From: Aphelenchoides besseyi
Lineage: Eukaryota > Nematoda > Chromadorea > Rhabditida > Aphelenchoididae
Assembly (NCBI GenBank): GCA_024699855.1
Contig: JAMPIQ010000002.1
Location: 15,252,001-15,316,000 of the forward strand
DNA length: 64,000 bases
Direction of reading: 5' to 3'
This document shows, piece by piece, positions 45,573 to 54,324 of the stretch. Under the pieces are notes generated by a model that was given only the letters and a program-made list of their open reading frames with translations, ran no database searches and was not told the origin of the DNA. A program made the position numbers and the translations under genes. Numbering within the stretch: the first letter of the stretch is position 1; the number at the start of each line of letters is the position of its first letter.

Positions 45573-45980
45573 TGTTAGTTTTGCATGAACGTTCTTTTTG
45601 AAGTGATCTTATTGCTCTGAGCTGTTCGTAAGTGGTAGTGAAGACAACAGGTCCATGATTCAAATGTAGAATCAAAAGTTCAAAGTCGAAGATGAAAGCA
45701 GATAGTTAATAGTTCAAGTTGTCTTCTAGGTCCTCAAGAATCTCCAAGCAGTTATTTGGAACCAGTAATTCTATCGACTTTGACACCAATTCCTCACCGA
45801 CTCTCTGCACAGTTATAGTTGGAGAAGACAAACAGAAATCCTTACTAGCCAAAGAGCCCAACAATTGGTTATAACAAAAGCTCATGGTCCCTCGGATTAA
45901 ACGTTTTTTTTAAGCCAACAATAAGAAACAAGTTTTTACAGATATCGTTTATTGAAGCTCTAACAGCAGTCTTGACGGCT
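45573..45980. other. Intergenic
   Basis: No gene seen; a minus-strand AATAAA (45948-45953) lies 28 bases past the stop of the next gene and is its likely poly(A) signal. Confidence 0.5.
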
Positions 45981-47146
45981 CTACTCGACCGGCAACATGA
46001 TACCCTTTGGATTGTCATCGTCATGGACAATCTAAAATGAAACTCATGAGTTCAAGTTTCCATTTTACTCCAAAAACAGTTCTAGACATCAGAAGACAAA
46101 TTTCCGTTCTTGGAACTCATAGTTTAATCGTCGAAATCACTCCTGGAGCAACAGATGGCCTCCAACTCACCACTTTCACTCACCTTTCTATGATCGAAGA
46201 TCTTCATTCGTCCGTCGACCATCTCGTGCATCTCTGCACAACAATCGTCTTCGTCCTCAAGTTGCGGTTTATCGGACTTCATGCGACCATGTGGATGCTT
46301 TCGAGACAGTTGGCTTTGACGCGAGTTGACTGGAACAGGGTCGTGTTCTTTCTTGGTGTCTTGTCGACTCCGCCCTTTTTAGTGGGCTTCCCAGTCTTCT
46401 TGTCCTTCTTGCAACAGACGAGCACGACCACTGAGCCAACAACCAACACGATCAAACCCACAACGCCGCTGAAAGAGAATGTTGAAGTGTAGAGCAGAGA
46501 CGAACTCACATGATGATGAAGCCCCAATAGGAAAGCCATTCATGAGCCCTGTGTAGTCGAACGATGCATCCTGAAAATGAGGTGGTCAACAAGAAGAAGT
46601 GCAAAGTGAATGTACCTTGAAACGAGTCGTAAGATCCGAGTACGAGCTTGAATCAACGAACACCGTGGTCTTATGGCCGCCGGGAACCACGAGAATGCAC
46701 GATCGCACTCTTGAGTTGAAGAACCTCCGAGGTTACGATGAAATTTGATGCCATTTTCGTCGGCAACAGCCGAGTCAACCAAGTCACTACCTTGATACAG
46801 GCTGACCGGATTTGTCTCAAAACTTTCAACCCGTCAACATCGCAGCCGCCCAAACGAAAGGTGATGCTAAAACAGTAAATGCAATTCGAAACAGTTTTAC
46901 TCGCTATTGCGTACTGGACGGTTTCGAGCCGGTGCCAAAGTGCATTTCCAATTCCTCATTCTTCACGTACATTGTCACCTCTTAACAACCACTGCCATCA
47001 TCGTAGACGCTGAAAACGCGAACATCTGAGGAACATCGATCAGAAACTCACATGGCGTTTTCGACGGTGCGGAAACACGGCGGATCGTCGGAGTTCACCA
47101 ACAAAACCATCGCGATCATGACGATCAAACTGAGAGCACGAATCAT
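45981..47146 (-). CDS. Type I membrane protein, paralogue A of a pair
   Basis: Starts MIRALSLIVMIAMVLLVNS (signal peptide, 47146) followed by DDPPCFRTVENA. Ectodomain exons can be read but not joined fully: ITFRLGGCDVDGLKV (about 46850), CILVVPGGHKTTVFVDSSS (about 46680), SDLTTRFK, DASFDYTGLMNGF and GASSSC. The TM is GVVGLIVLVVGSVVVLVCC, followed by KKDKK. The tail frame (QSQLSRKHPHGRMKSDKP, then EDEDDCCAEMHEMVDGRMK) is offset by one base from the TM frame near the T-run at 46376-46380, with no room for an intron. The last exon ends DDDNPKGIMLPVE. It shares K(D/M)ASFD, the SSSC-TM-CC-KK block and the C-terminal DNPKGI with the gene at 49354-51020. I recognise no family. Confidence 0.55.
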
Positions 47147-47351
47147 CTCGAACACAAACGAGCAGAACAGAAGGCAATAAACGAAAACTGGAATCACAAT
47201 CAAAGACACGAAAAACACACGGCCGACTCTCAAGAAGCAAAACGAACCTCTGGAATGAGTTTGCAGCAGGATTGGTTTCCATTCGATTTACATAAAAGTT
47301 GCAACTTGAAAACAACTTTGCTTTTCATTCTTCATTTGTCTCATCTATAAA

Positions 47352-48216
47352 ATGCATGTCTACGAAGATGATTCTTGGGCTCAGAACTACGGGCCAAATG
47401 AAGTTGTTATCTCGGATACTTCGGATCGAAACAAAATCGAAGAACTTGAAGCGCAGTTGGCCAAATTATCTCGTGATCATGCTCATCATTCGACTAAACT
47501 GAAAGAAGTTTTGGCTGAAGAACTGCTGATGGAATTTCTTTTCGAGTTTTTGTTCAATGGAATTGTAAGTTTCTAAAGGGCAAATGATAATGACTGTTGA
47601 CATTTAGGACGCGAGAAAATTGATCGTCATTTTTGTCGCTTTTTTTCTGCTTATTCGTCTCGTCTTCATGGTCGATGTCAACTTGGTTTTGGCTTTTCTC
47701 AATTTGATCTCTCTGATCATCTTGATCGTCGGATACAAACGCGAGGAACATCTTTTCTTTTGGCCATCCTTTTTGAGTTGCGTTTTTGAATGCGATTTGG
47801 CTTTTATACAAATGGTTCTCATCTGTTGGCTCATCTATGATCCCAGGTAAAGATGATAATCTTGTACGAACTTCTTTTAGTAAACCCAAGTCCCTGGTCG
47901 AGGATATGAACGTCTTCTTTAGTCCTGTACTTATCGACCAGATGACCGATACATTCGGTTTGTTAAAGTAAGCTTCAAGCACAAAGCGAACTAAAAGCTT
48001 ATAATTAGGATCTTTTTTTACGTGGCGTGCAAACTCATTGTATTCGCAGCCTTGGGAATCGGGCTCGCTATTATTGGAATTGATTTGTTTATGAGAAAGT
48101 TTAATGTTGCAAAAGAACGAAAACACCTTGCCAAAATCGATGGCCAAAAGATGGCCATTAAGCGTCAACTGAAACTTCTTCGCCCTCAGAAATCGAGCTG
48201 TCCCGTTGATCCATGA
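47352..48216 (+). CDS. Four-TM membrane protein with N-terminal coiled coil, unknown
   Basis: Four exons that join cleanly with introns of about 40-50 nt. The N-terminus MHVYEDDSWAQNYGPNEVV is followed by a short coiled coil (KIEELEAQLAKLSRDHAHH), then two TM segments (LIVIFVAFFLLIRLVFMV, LVLAFLNLISLIILIVGY), a loop and a third (FIQMVLICWLIY), then KSLVEDMNVFFSPVLIDQM and a last TM (LIVFAALGIGLAIIGIDLF). A basic tail (KRQLKLLRPQKS) ends at 48216. About 235 residues. No family recognised. It lies between the two related membrane-protein genes, on the opposite strand. Confidence 0.65.
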
Positions 48217-48616
48217 ACATTGGCTGATGGCTTTAAGGTAATAAATAAACGGATATGATATAGCCATTAACTTTCGGATGTTTCCAATAGAAAACGGCAA
48301 ATAGGAGCAAGTACTTTAGTTATGATTACAGAGCTTGACCGTTGGAGTAGTCGTTGCAAAGCTAAAGAACATTTCTCCGGAACACATTGAACAACAATTC
48401 CAACACCAGTCTTCATTTGACGCGAGTCAATCGCTAAATTCGCTCAATTTTCCGTTGAGTTGAACGTGGAAGTTGCGGGAGTGTGAATCGTAGTCATGAG
48501 TTTTTGGGCAGTTTGTTCGTTACACATGAAAGCAGGAAAATATCGTGGAATTGACTCGACGTTGAATTGCCAACCACACGCAATCGAAGAGCGAATCCGG
48601 TTGACTGAAACCATTG
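48217..48616. other. Intergenic
   Basis: Nothing supported. Confidence 0.4.
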
Positions 48617-48730
48617 ATGTTGATTGGACTTTTAGACTTACTTTATGGTGATTTGATAAGTCTCTGGGTTGTCGTAATCATTGCACTTGTTGTTTTGGTT
48701 ACAAGCAACGTTATCTCTTTATTGCGGTAA
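48617..48730 (+). CDS. Candidate 37-residue single-TM micropeptide
   Basis: ATG at 48617, TAA at 48728-48730. Translation starts MLIGLLDLLYGDLISLWVV and continues with one clear hydrophobic helix (VVVIIALVVLVTSNVISLL) ending in Arg. Size and layout resemble animal TM micropeptides such as the SERCA regulators, but I see no sequence motif of that family. AT-rich DNA can yield hydrophobic frames by chance, and no transcript evidence is available. Confidence 0.25.
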   Translation: MLIGLLDLLYGDLISLWVVVIIALVVLVTSNVISLLR

Positions 48731-49058
48731 AGTTGCAAATGATATTCAATTAATCGATATTTGTCTTCTGTTGCTCTATTGTGCTCAGATTGATCCTTCG
48801 GTTCACAAACTATCTTCTTGGTCAGTGACCACATTTGAACTCATTGGCCAATGCCACTACTCGACATTTACGGTGGAACTTTGAACATCTTATTTAAAAC
48901 AAGGCTCTGAATGCCATCCACTTAACTTCAAACAACCATGAGATTTTCAATTCATAAATGGAGTTGTAGATGAGGAAGACGTTGAGGATAGTGGTTGAGT
49001 GGCAATGAACTTCTCGGCTATCAGTTGCTATTAGGCTTCCACTTTCGTTCACGCCAAT
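48731..49058. other. Spacer before 5S copy 2
   Basis: Nothing supported. Confidence 0.4.
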
Positions 49059-49177
49059 GTGTTCGTCCACATCTCGTTGAATGCACGCCATCCCGGTCCG
49101 ATCTGGCAAGTTAAGCAACGATGAGCTTAATTAGTACATGGATCGGAGACGTCCTTGGAATCTCAAGTGACGAACGC
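49059..49177 (+). rRNA. 5S rRNA: 5S ribosomal RNA, copy 2 (variant)
   Basis: 119 nt. It matches copy 1 except for one extra G (CATCCCGGTCC instead of CATCCCGTCC) and one G-to-A change (AGCTTAATT). Helix I ends are intact. The insertion falls in a conserved loop region, so this may be a pseudogene, a variant 5S, or an assembly error. Confidence 0.9.
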
Positions 49178-49183
49178 TTTTTT
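49178..49183 (+). terminator. Pol III T-run terminator of 5S copy 2
   Basis: Six T directly after the 5S 3' end. Confidence 0.8.
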
Positions 49184-49353
49184 GCCATCGCTATCAGAGT
49201 CTCTGTCACGAACTACTTTGTTCAGTTTGAGACGAAACAACTGCAATGAACAGTTTTCTTCATTTTGAGTCCTCAATTAGCAAATAAATCAGACAAACTT
49301 CACGACGTATACAGCGATAAGTTTATCTCCTAATCAAAAACAGAGCAACCAAG

Positions 49354-51020
49354 TCACTTGACCTCGATGCCCTTTGGGTTGTCTTCTGGATCCTTTTGCT
49401 CCTTCGCGTTGACTCGGTTGTCTTTGAGAATCCATGGTCCGAGATGCTGAAAAAAGGCGATTAGTTCAACAGACAAGTTCAAAAGTCTAAACCGTGTAGA
49501 CTTCTATCTCTTTGGTATCAACAGTTAGCACTCTTGTTACTGCAGATCGAAGTCGACAGATTCGAATTAATTTGCAGTAACAAGAGCGGATGTTTTAACA
49601 GATGCAAAAGTCAGAAAGCTTACCTTCGACTTGGGTTTCCCATCACCCTCGACGTCTTCCTTCGAGACGCAACGATAGTGACCCAACGGAATGAGATCGT
49701 GGTGTTTTTCGAGTTGTTTTTGCTCTGGTACGCGTTTTTTTCGAGCTGACTTTACTCGTGGACTTGAATTGACGACCTTCGTCAGCTGTTGGTTTGATCG
49801 ATTTCTTGCAGCAGATGCAAACAACGACCACAAAAGCTACTATTACGATCATCACACCGACAACCGCGCTGTAAGAAAAGAGCGTATGGGGGTGTTGAAT
49901 CCATGAACTAACCACAAGAGCTAGACCCGCAGCGTATCTCTTCGACAAACGACGGGTCGAAGCTCGCCTTTTGAAAACCAATAGGTTAGTCACTAAAGTG
50001 GGATCCAATGGACCATCTTAAAAGTGATTTCAAAGTTCGTGCCTTCCAATAAGAGTGTTAATTCGACTTGGACTTCAACTTTATACCCGTTGCCAGTGGA
50101 TTCAGAGATCGGGTTGCAACTTATATCCGAAGACGGGACAGTGAGCAAATCTTGTACAGAACCTTTGACTTGGAACTGATCAACGCCACATGATGTCGAG
50201 ACGAACTCGAGTTTGGTCGAACAGCCATTGATCAACAACTCGATGTTGAAAACAATTGTAATGCGAGCGCACGGTTATAGCGTACGTTTGTGCAGAATCC
50301 GGGTTCTCGCGAGCTATGAACAAATGCCTCAAACACTCTACAAATTGACACTCACCGCCAATTCACACAAAACCCACAAATCATTGAATTTCATTTATTC
50401 TACACGTTACGAATACAAAGCAGAGATCACCGGCACAATGTCGTAAAGCTATGACTGAAATGGTGGGTAAATTGGTTGTAATTCAAAAAGTTGCTTACCT
50501 TCAAGCCGAGATGTCGTGGTAGCCCAAAGCCTCAAAATCGTTCTGAAAACGGCGAAGATGATTATGATTCTTGAATGTCAGAACGAGATTGTGCAAATCC
50601 GGATAAATGTTGGCTCCCTGAATCACCAAAATCTAAAAACAAATGAGAATAATTGTAAACTGAGAAAAACTAGCCGGGCAGCTGAGATTTTGGATGGTAA
50701 GCTTGGTCGAATAGCGGTCATGGCCTGCGGAAAAGAAGCGCGGAAAAATACCATACTAATAGACATGTGAAAAGTGATCATTGTAGATCCGAACTCCGGC
50801 CGCATTCGCGCTAACCTTGACGTTGTAGCCGATTTGCAAAATAGCAGCTGATACATCGTAAGCCATTTTGATTTCGTATACCGGACAATCAAATGAATTA
50901 ACCTAACCGGCCGTGGACCAACAGTTTCCAACTTGAGACGAACTGAAAAATGAGAATGATTGAAGTTGAAGTTTATTTCCGAAATCGTGGACAGAGAAAT
51001 GTTTAATCCCACATCGGGCT
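49354..51020 (-). CDS. Type I membrane protein, paralogue B of a pair (5' end unresolved)
   Basis: Read from the C-terminus: the last exon ends PEDNPKGIEVK (TGA at 49354-49356). The tail is RVPEQKQLEKHHDLIPLGHY, then RCVSKEDVEGDGKPKSK. The TM exon is AVVGVMIVIVAFVVVVCICC followed by KKSIK. Before it are FDPSFVEEIRCGSSSC and an ectodomain exon LLINGCSTKLEFVSTSCGV, then YKVEVQVELTLLLEG and NFEITFKM. Further upstream, probably the same gene: GLNISLSTISEINFNFNHSH (about 51000), DCPVYEIKMAYDVSAAILQI and GYNVKVSANAAGVRIYNDHF (about 50780-50890). Two frame breaks: at the T7 run 49735-49741 and near 50900-50911. The signal peptide is not found; a LINE fragment begins about 20 bases upstream. It could be a damaged gene or an intact gene in indel-bearing sequence. 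Confidence 0.45.
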
Positions 51021-51040
51021 TATCGCAAGCGTCGTGATCG

Positions 51041-51900
51041 CGGTGTTAATGGTTTGCGAAGATTGTGTTGGAGTCGATCTTACTGCCGTATTTTCTGTGC
51101 CCAACAAAAATTGCTCGTGTAGGAGTGTTGTCCGCAGCGCCTCCGAATCTCGTCCTCCCATCGCGTACGTGGTCTGCCGTCACCAAACCGTCGATGGGTA
51201 GCTGGGTGCCATGTTGTTGGGATTTTCGACCATCTTTCGGTTTGTGTGGCTGTGTGCTGATGTGGGTCAAGGATATGTTTTGCAAAGTTCCATTTTCGCT
51301 TTCGAGCAGCTGAAACAACATCTTTTACCAGAATGATGCTTCTAATCCATTTGGACAACTTCTTGTCCCGGAGTCGCAGGCCAATCATTCGACGTTCCAT
51401 TGCTCTTTGTGTTTTGGCCGATCGCGAAAGAGTGCCAGTTGTTGTGGTCCACGTTTCGGCACTATAAAGCATTGTTGGAAAGATTACTGTGTTGAAGAAT
51501 TTTCGTTTGTGCGATATGGCAACACGTTTGTCGGTTAGGAATCTTTTCATTCGTCCAAATGATGCCCATGCAGCTCCTATTCTTCGACCAATTTCTTTGC
51601 CGTGGTCTCTCGGGTGTTGTATCTATTTTCCTAAATAGACGAATGATTGGACTGGTTCGATTACGTGTCCGTTGACTGTGATGATTGTGTTGGGCCATTG
51701 GTTGTTCCGGTCTCCATTCAACCATTGGGTTTTGTTCGCGTCTATGAGGAGGCCAACTTTCGCGCATTCTCTTGCTATTTTTCGGTCATTGATTGTAGCT
51801 CTGTGGGTTTGTGTGAGATGAGCACAAAGTCGTCGGCGTAAGCAAGTGTTCTGAGTTTGCGTCCGGTAATTGAGATTCCTTTGTTGAGAATGATTCACTG
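51041..51900 (-). mobile_element. 5'-truncated RTE-like non-LTR retrotransposon fragment
   Basis: Reverse-transcriptase C-terminal half in several broken frames: KLRTLAYADDFVLISH (YADD catalytic box, 51829-51840), then VGLLIDANKTQWLNG, SFVYLG, RRIGAAWASFGRMKRFLTDK, FFNTVIFPTMLYSAETWTTT, RAMERRMIGLRLRDKKLSKW and DGRPRTRWEDEIRR. These phrases are typical of RTE-class LINEs, which copy themselves by target-primed reverse transcription. The N-terminal endonuclease and the first RT motifs are absent. At least two frameshifts make it inactive. Confidence 0.85.
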
Positions 51901-52148
51901 TTTTGAAGTGGGAAAACAATGCAAATTTAAAGGTTACGGTTCATTTTTAATGGCGAGTTGATTTATCTCACCGAGCTTCTTTTTAACGTTGAGATCCATG
52001 TTTACACCTGAATATTTGAAGAACAGCTATAAATTGATAGACAATTAGGTAGAAAGAGCGCAAACGAAAGAATAACAAAAATGAACAGGAAGAACAAAGT
52101 TGGCGGCAGTTGGCAAGCGGCGATTTTGAACATCCGCCCCGCTGTAAA
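51901..52148. other. Spacer between LINE fragment and foldback
   Basis: No gene seen. GAACATCCGCCCC at about 52128 resembles the motif repeated in the adjacent foldback. Confidence 0.4.
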
Positions 52149-52304
52149 GAACAGCCCCCCATAGAGGGGAACAACCCCCCAGCAATTGAACAACAACCCC
52201 CCACCAGTTGAATCTGATATGCAAATTTGGGATTTTTCAACTGGGGGGTTGTTGTTCAATGGTGGGGAAGTGATCTTCCAAAAAATCGTGGGGGGCTGTT
52301 GTTC
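52149..52304. repeat. C6/G6-rich foldback repeat (iterated GAACAAC-CCCCCC motif)
   Basis: The short motif GAACA(AC)(AR)CCCCCC occurs three times on the plus strand (from 52149, about 52169 and 52188) and twice on the minus strand (about 52244-52258 and 52290-52304). The inner arms 52186-52212 and 52236-52259 are complementary except for three extra bases (ACC) in the left arm, with a loop of about 23 bases. The minus strand carries several G4-G6 tracts close together. Could be a MITE-like foldback element or a G-quadruplex/i-motif former. Confidence 0.7.
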
Positions 52305-52787
52305 AGTAGCGCCTTGACAAGCTACTAAAAGTTCGTGGGAAACCACAGCGATACTGTTCATATTTTGCGAAACTGCTCATTACTGCACACACTAAACCGC
52401 TTCAGTGCTGATACATTTTGTAACTACGCACGAAAAAGTCCAGTGACGGAAAATGGGCCAATGCCCGCAAAAATCACCGCCGGCGACATAGCAAAAATCG
52501 TAGTCCCGGCTAGATTACAAACTACAAAGTGAGCCAGACTCGGTAATAGGTATTGTTGTGGCGGGTGGTCAATTAAGGGAAAGAGATTTATTTGGCAGAA
52601 AGGAGGATAACAAAAAACAAAAGGACAAACCCAAAAAAGCAACCGATTGGAATTCCGGACAACGCGGGGCGAAAAGGGGCACAAAAGAAACTGGGCCATC
52701 GTTTTCGGAGTCGGTCGAGGGCTGAGGGTGATTTACGGTTTGCCACAATCACAACAGAAAACTTGAGATACGTCCTTTAGTACTCGG
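52305..52787. other. Intergenic
   Basis: No supported gene; a 62-codon frame (52592-52780) is Lys/Arg-rich and unlinked. Confidence 0.35.
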
Positions 52788-53166
52788 ATGTTGTTTAGAC
52801 GTGTGGCTCTGTTCACAAGTAGACATTACGATATAATTGTAAACAAAACCAAGACCCTGTTCGTTATGAATCAATATGCCTCGTGCGGACGCGAATACCA
52901 ATCAGCTCGTTTCTTCGAAATGTTGGATCTCCGGCCATCACTGCGTCACCTATCTTTCCACGTCATAAACGATTTGCTTCGGGTAACACAGTTTTGAGAT
53001 TTTGACTAGGAGTCAATTTCAGAAGAGAATGAGCTCCCGGCAACGTCGTCGACTTTCGTCGGCCGATTTGAACTCACATGTCAAGCGATACGTGAGCTAC
53101 GAAGAAGCCAACATTCTACTTCGACAGCTGTTACCTCAAGCCAATTCTGACAACTCTAACTGTTAG
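52788..53166 (+). CDS. Small unrecognised two-exon gene
   Basis: Frame from 52788 (a second Met, MNQYASCGREYQSARFFEML, at 52866 may be the true start) runs to CTTCGG/GTAACA. After an intron ending in TTTCAG it continues KRMSSRQRRRLSSADLNSHV, then KRYVSYEEANILLRQLLP, and TAG at 53164-53166. About 100-125 residues, helical and basic, no signal peptide or TM. The frame is kept across the splice and codon use looks coding, but I recognise no family and exons upstream may be missing. Confidence 0.4.
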
Positions 53167-54324
53167 CAATTCCTTCATTGATCTCACTTTGTTCTTATTT
53201 GATGTACACGCGAAGATTGAACAGCCATTTATTGGGTTATCAAAAAACAAACAGTTAAAGTTCACATGTTTCTCATGCGACTTAACGTGGTGTTGCTCAA
53301 GAACCATGAACTAACTAACATCCATGCCAAATGTTCGAAATTTCATGACCTCGGATTTTCGAATCTTCTTTGGAATATTGTTAAGCACACCATAGGAAGC
53401 ACGTAGACACCAAATTTGACAGCATACGTTCACTCATTATCAACTAATCAGCACATCGCATACTTGAAAATTGCTGAAGCTTAAGCCACAATTGTGATCA
53501 AAAGGTTGCTTGTGATTAATTGTAGTGACTGTGGGACGCATAAACATTGTGCTCCAAACACAAACAGTAGAAAGAAACAAACTGAAAATGCATTAGACGA
53601 AGATACCAGCTATCAGACATCAGCATCCAAGAGAAGCCAACTTCCATTGACTATAACTCGGGGACCAGTGACTGTAGAGACGTGCGATTAACTGAACAAC
53701 AACAATCACTCATGAACTCAAAAGCATGTGAATATCAGCAGAATCCAATCAGCCAGAGAGCTAAAACACACAACACCCCCCATTCCCTTGTATAGCACGT
53801 CCTTCACGCCAATTGATGTGTCTCTGAGATTCTGGCAACAACGAGTGCTCATATTATACTTATGGAAAGCTCATAAGTCTGGCTATTCAACGTGTTTATA
53901 CTTGTAGCCACCGGATAACTGAGAGAGAAATGAGAGCTCTCCAAAGACGAACAATCTGTCAAAAATCGTCCAAAATTGCAAAAGTTTGTGCAACTCTTCC
54001 TGTTAGTGATGGAGAGCTCTAAATTGACACACGAGTTAATGAGCTTAGAAGATTATAATTCTATGAATTTGAACAAGTTTCAATGAACGTTTATTTTTAA
54101 GAAAATCGCAACAATAAGTTCATCGGATGAAATAGAAAAACTTCGTGACAATTAAACAGAAGAATGACGTACGAATGAGATACATTGGGATTTCATTTGT
54201 GGTCGAGTTTATCGAACGTATTCAACAAACAACCCTCTGAAAATTTCAACTGTTTACTCCACAATTCATCAGTTCATGATTGCAAATCAGCGGCGTGTAG
54301 AACTTTCGGCAATGATCATCAAAC
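53167..54324. other. Intergenic, 3' of UPF2
   Basis: 1.1 kb with no supported gene. A minus-strand AATAAA (54090-54095) may end the UPF2 transcript. Confidence 0.45.

Noticed and set aside
47554..48300. 248-codon open frame on the minus strand
   Set aside because: It lies antisense to the four-TM gene, whose exons join cleanly with good splice sites; the antisense frame has no domain and mirrors the hydrophobic codons of the real gene.
50213..50446. 77-codon plus frame
   Set aside because: Antisense to the ectodomain exons of paralogue B; no support.
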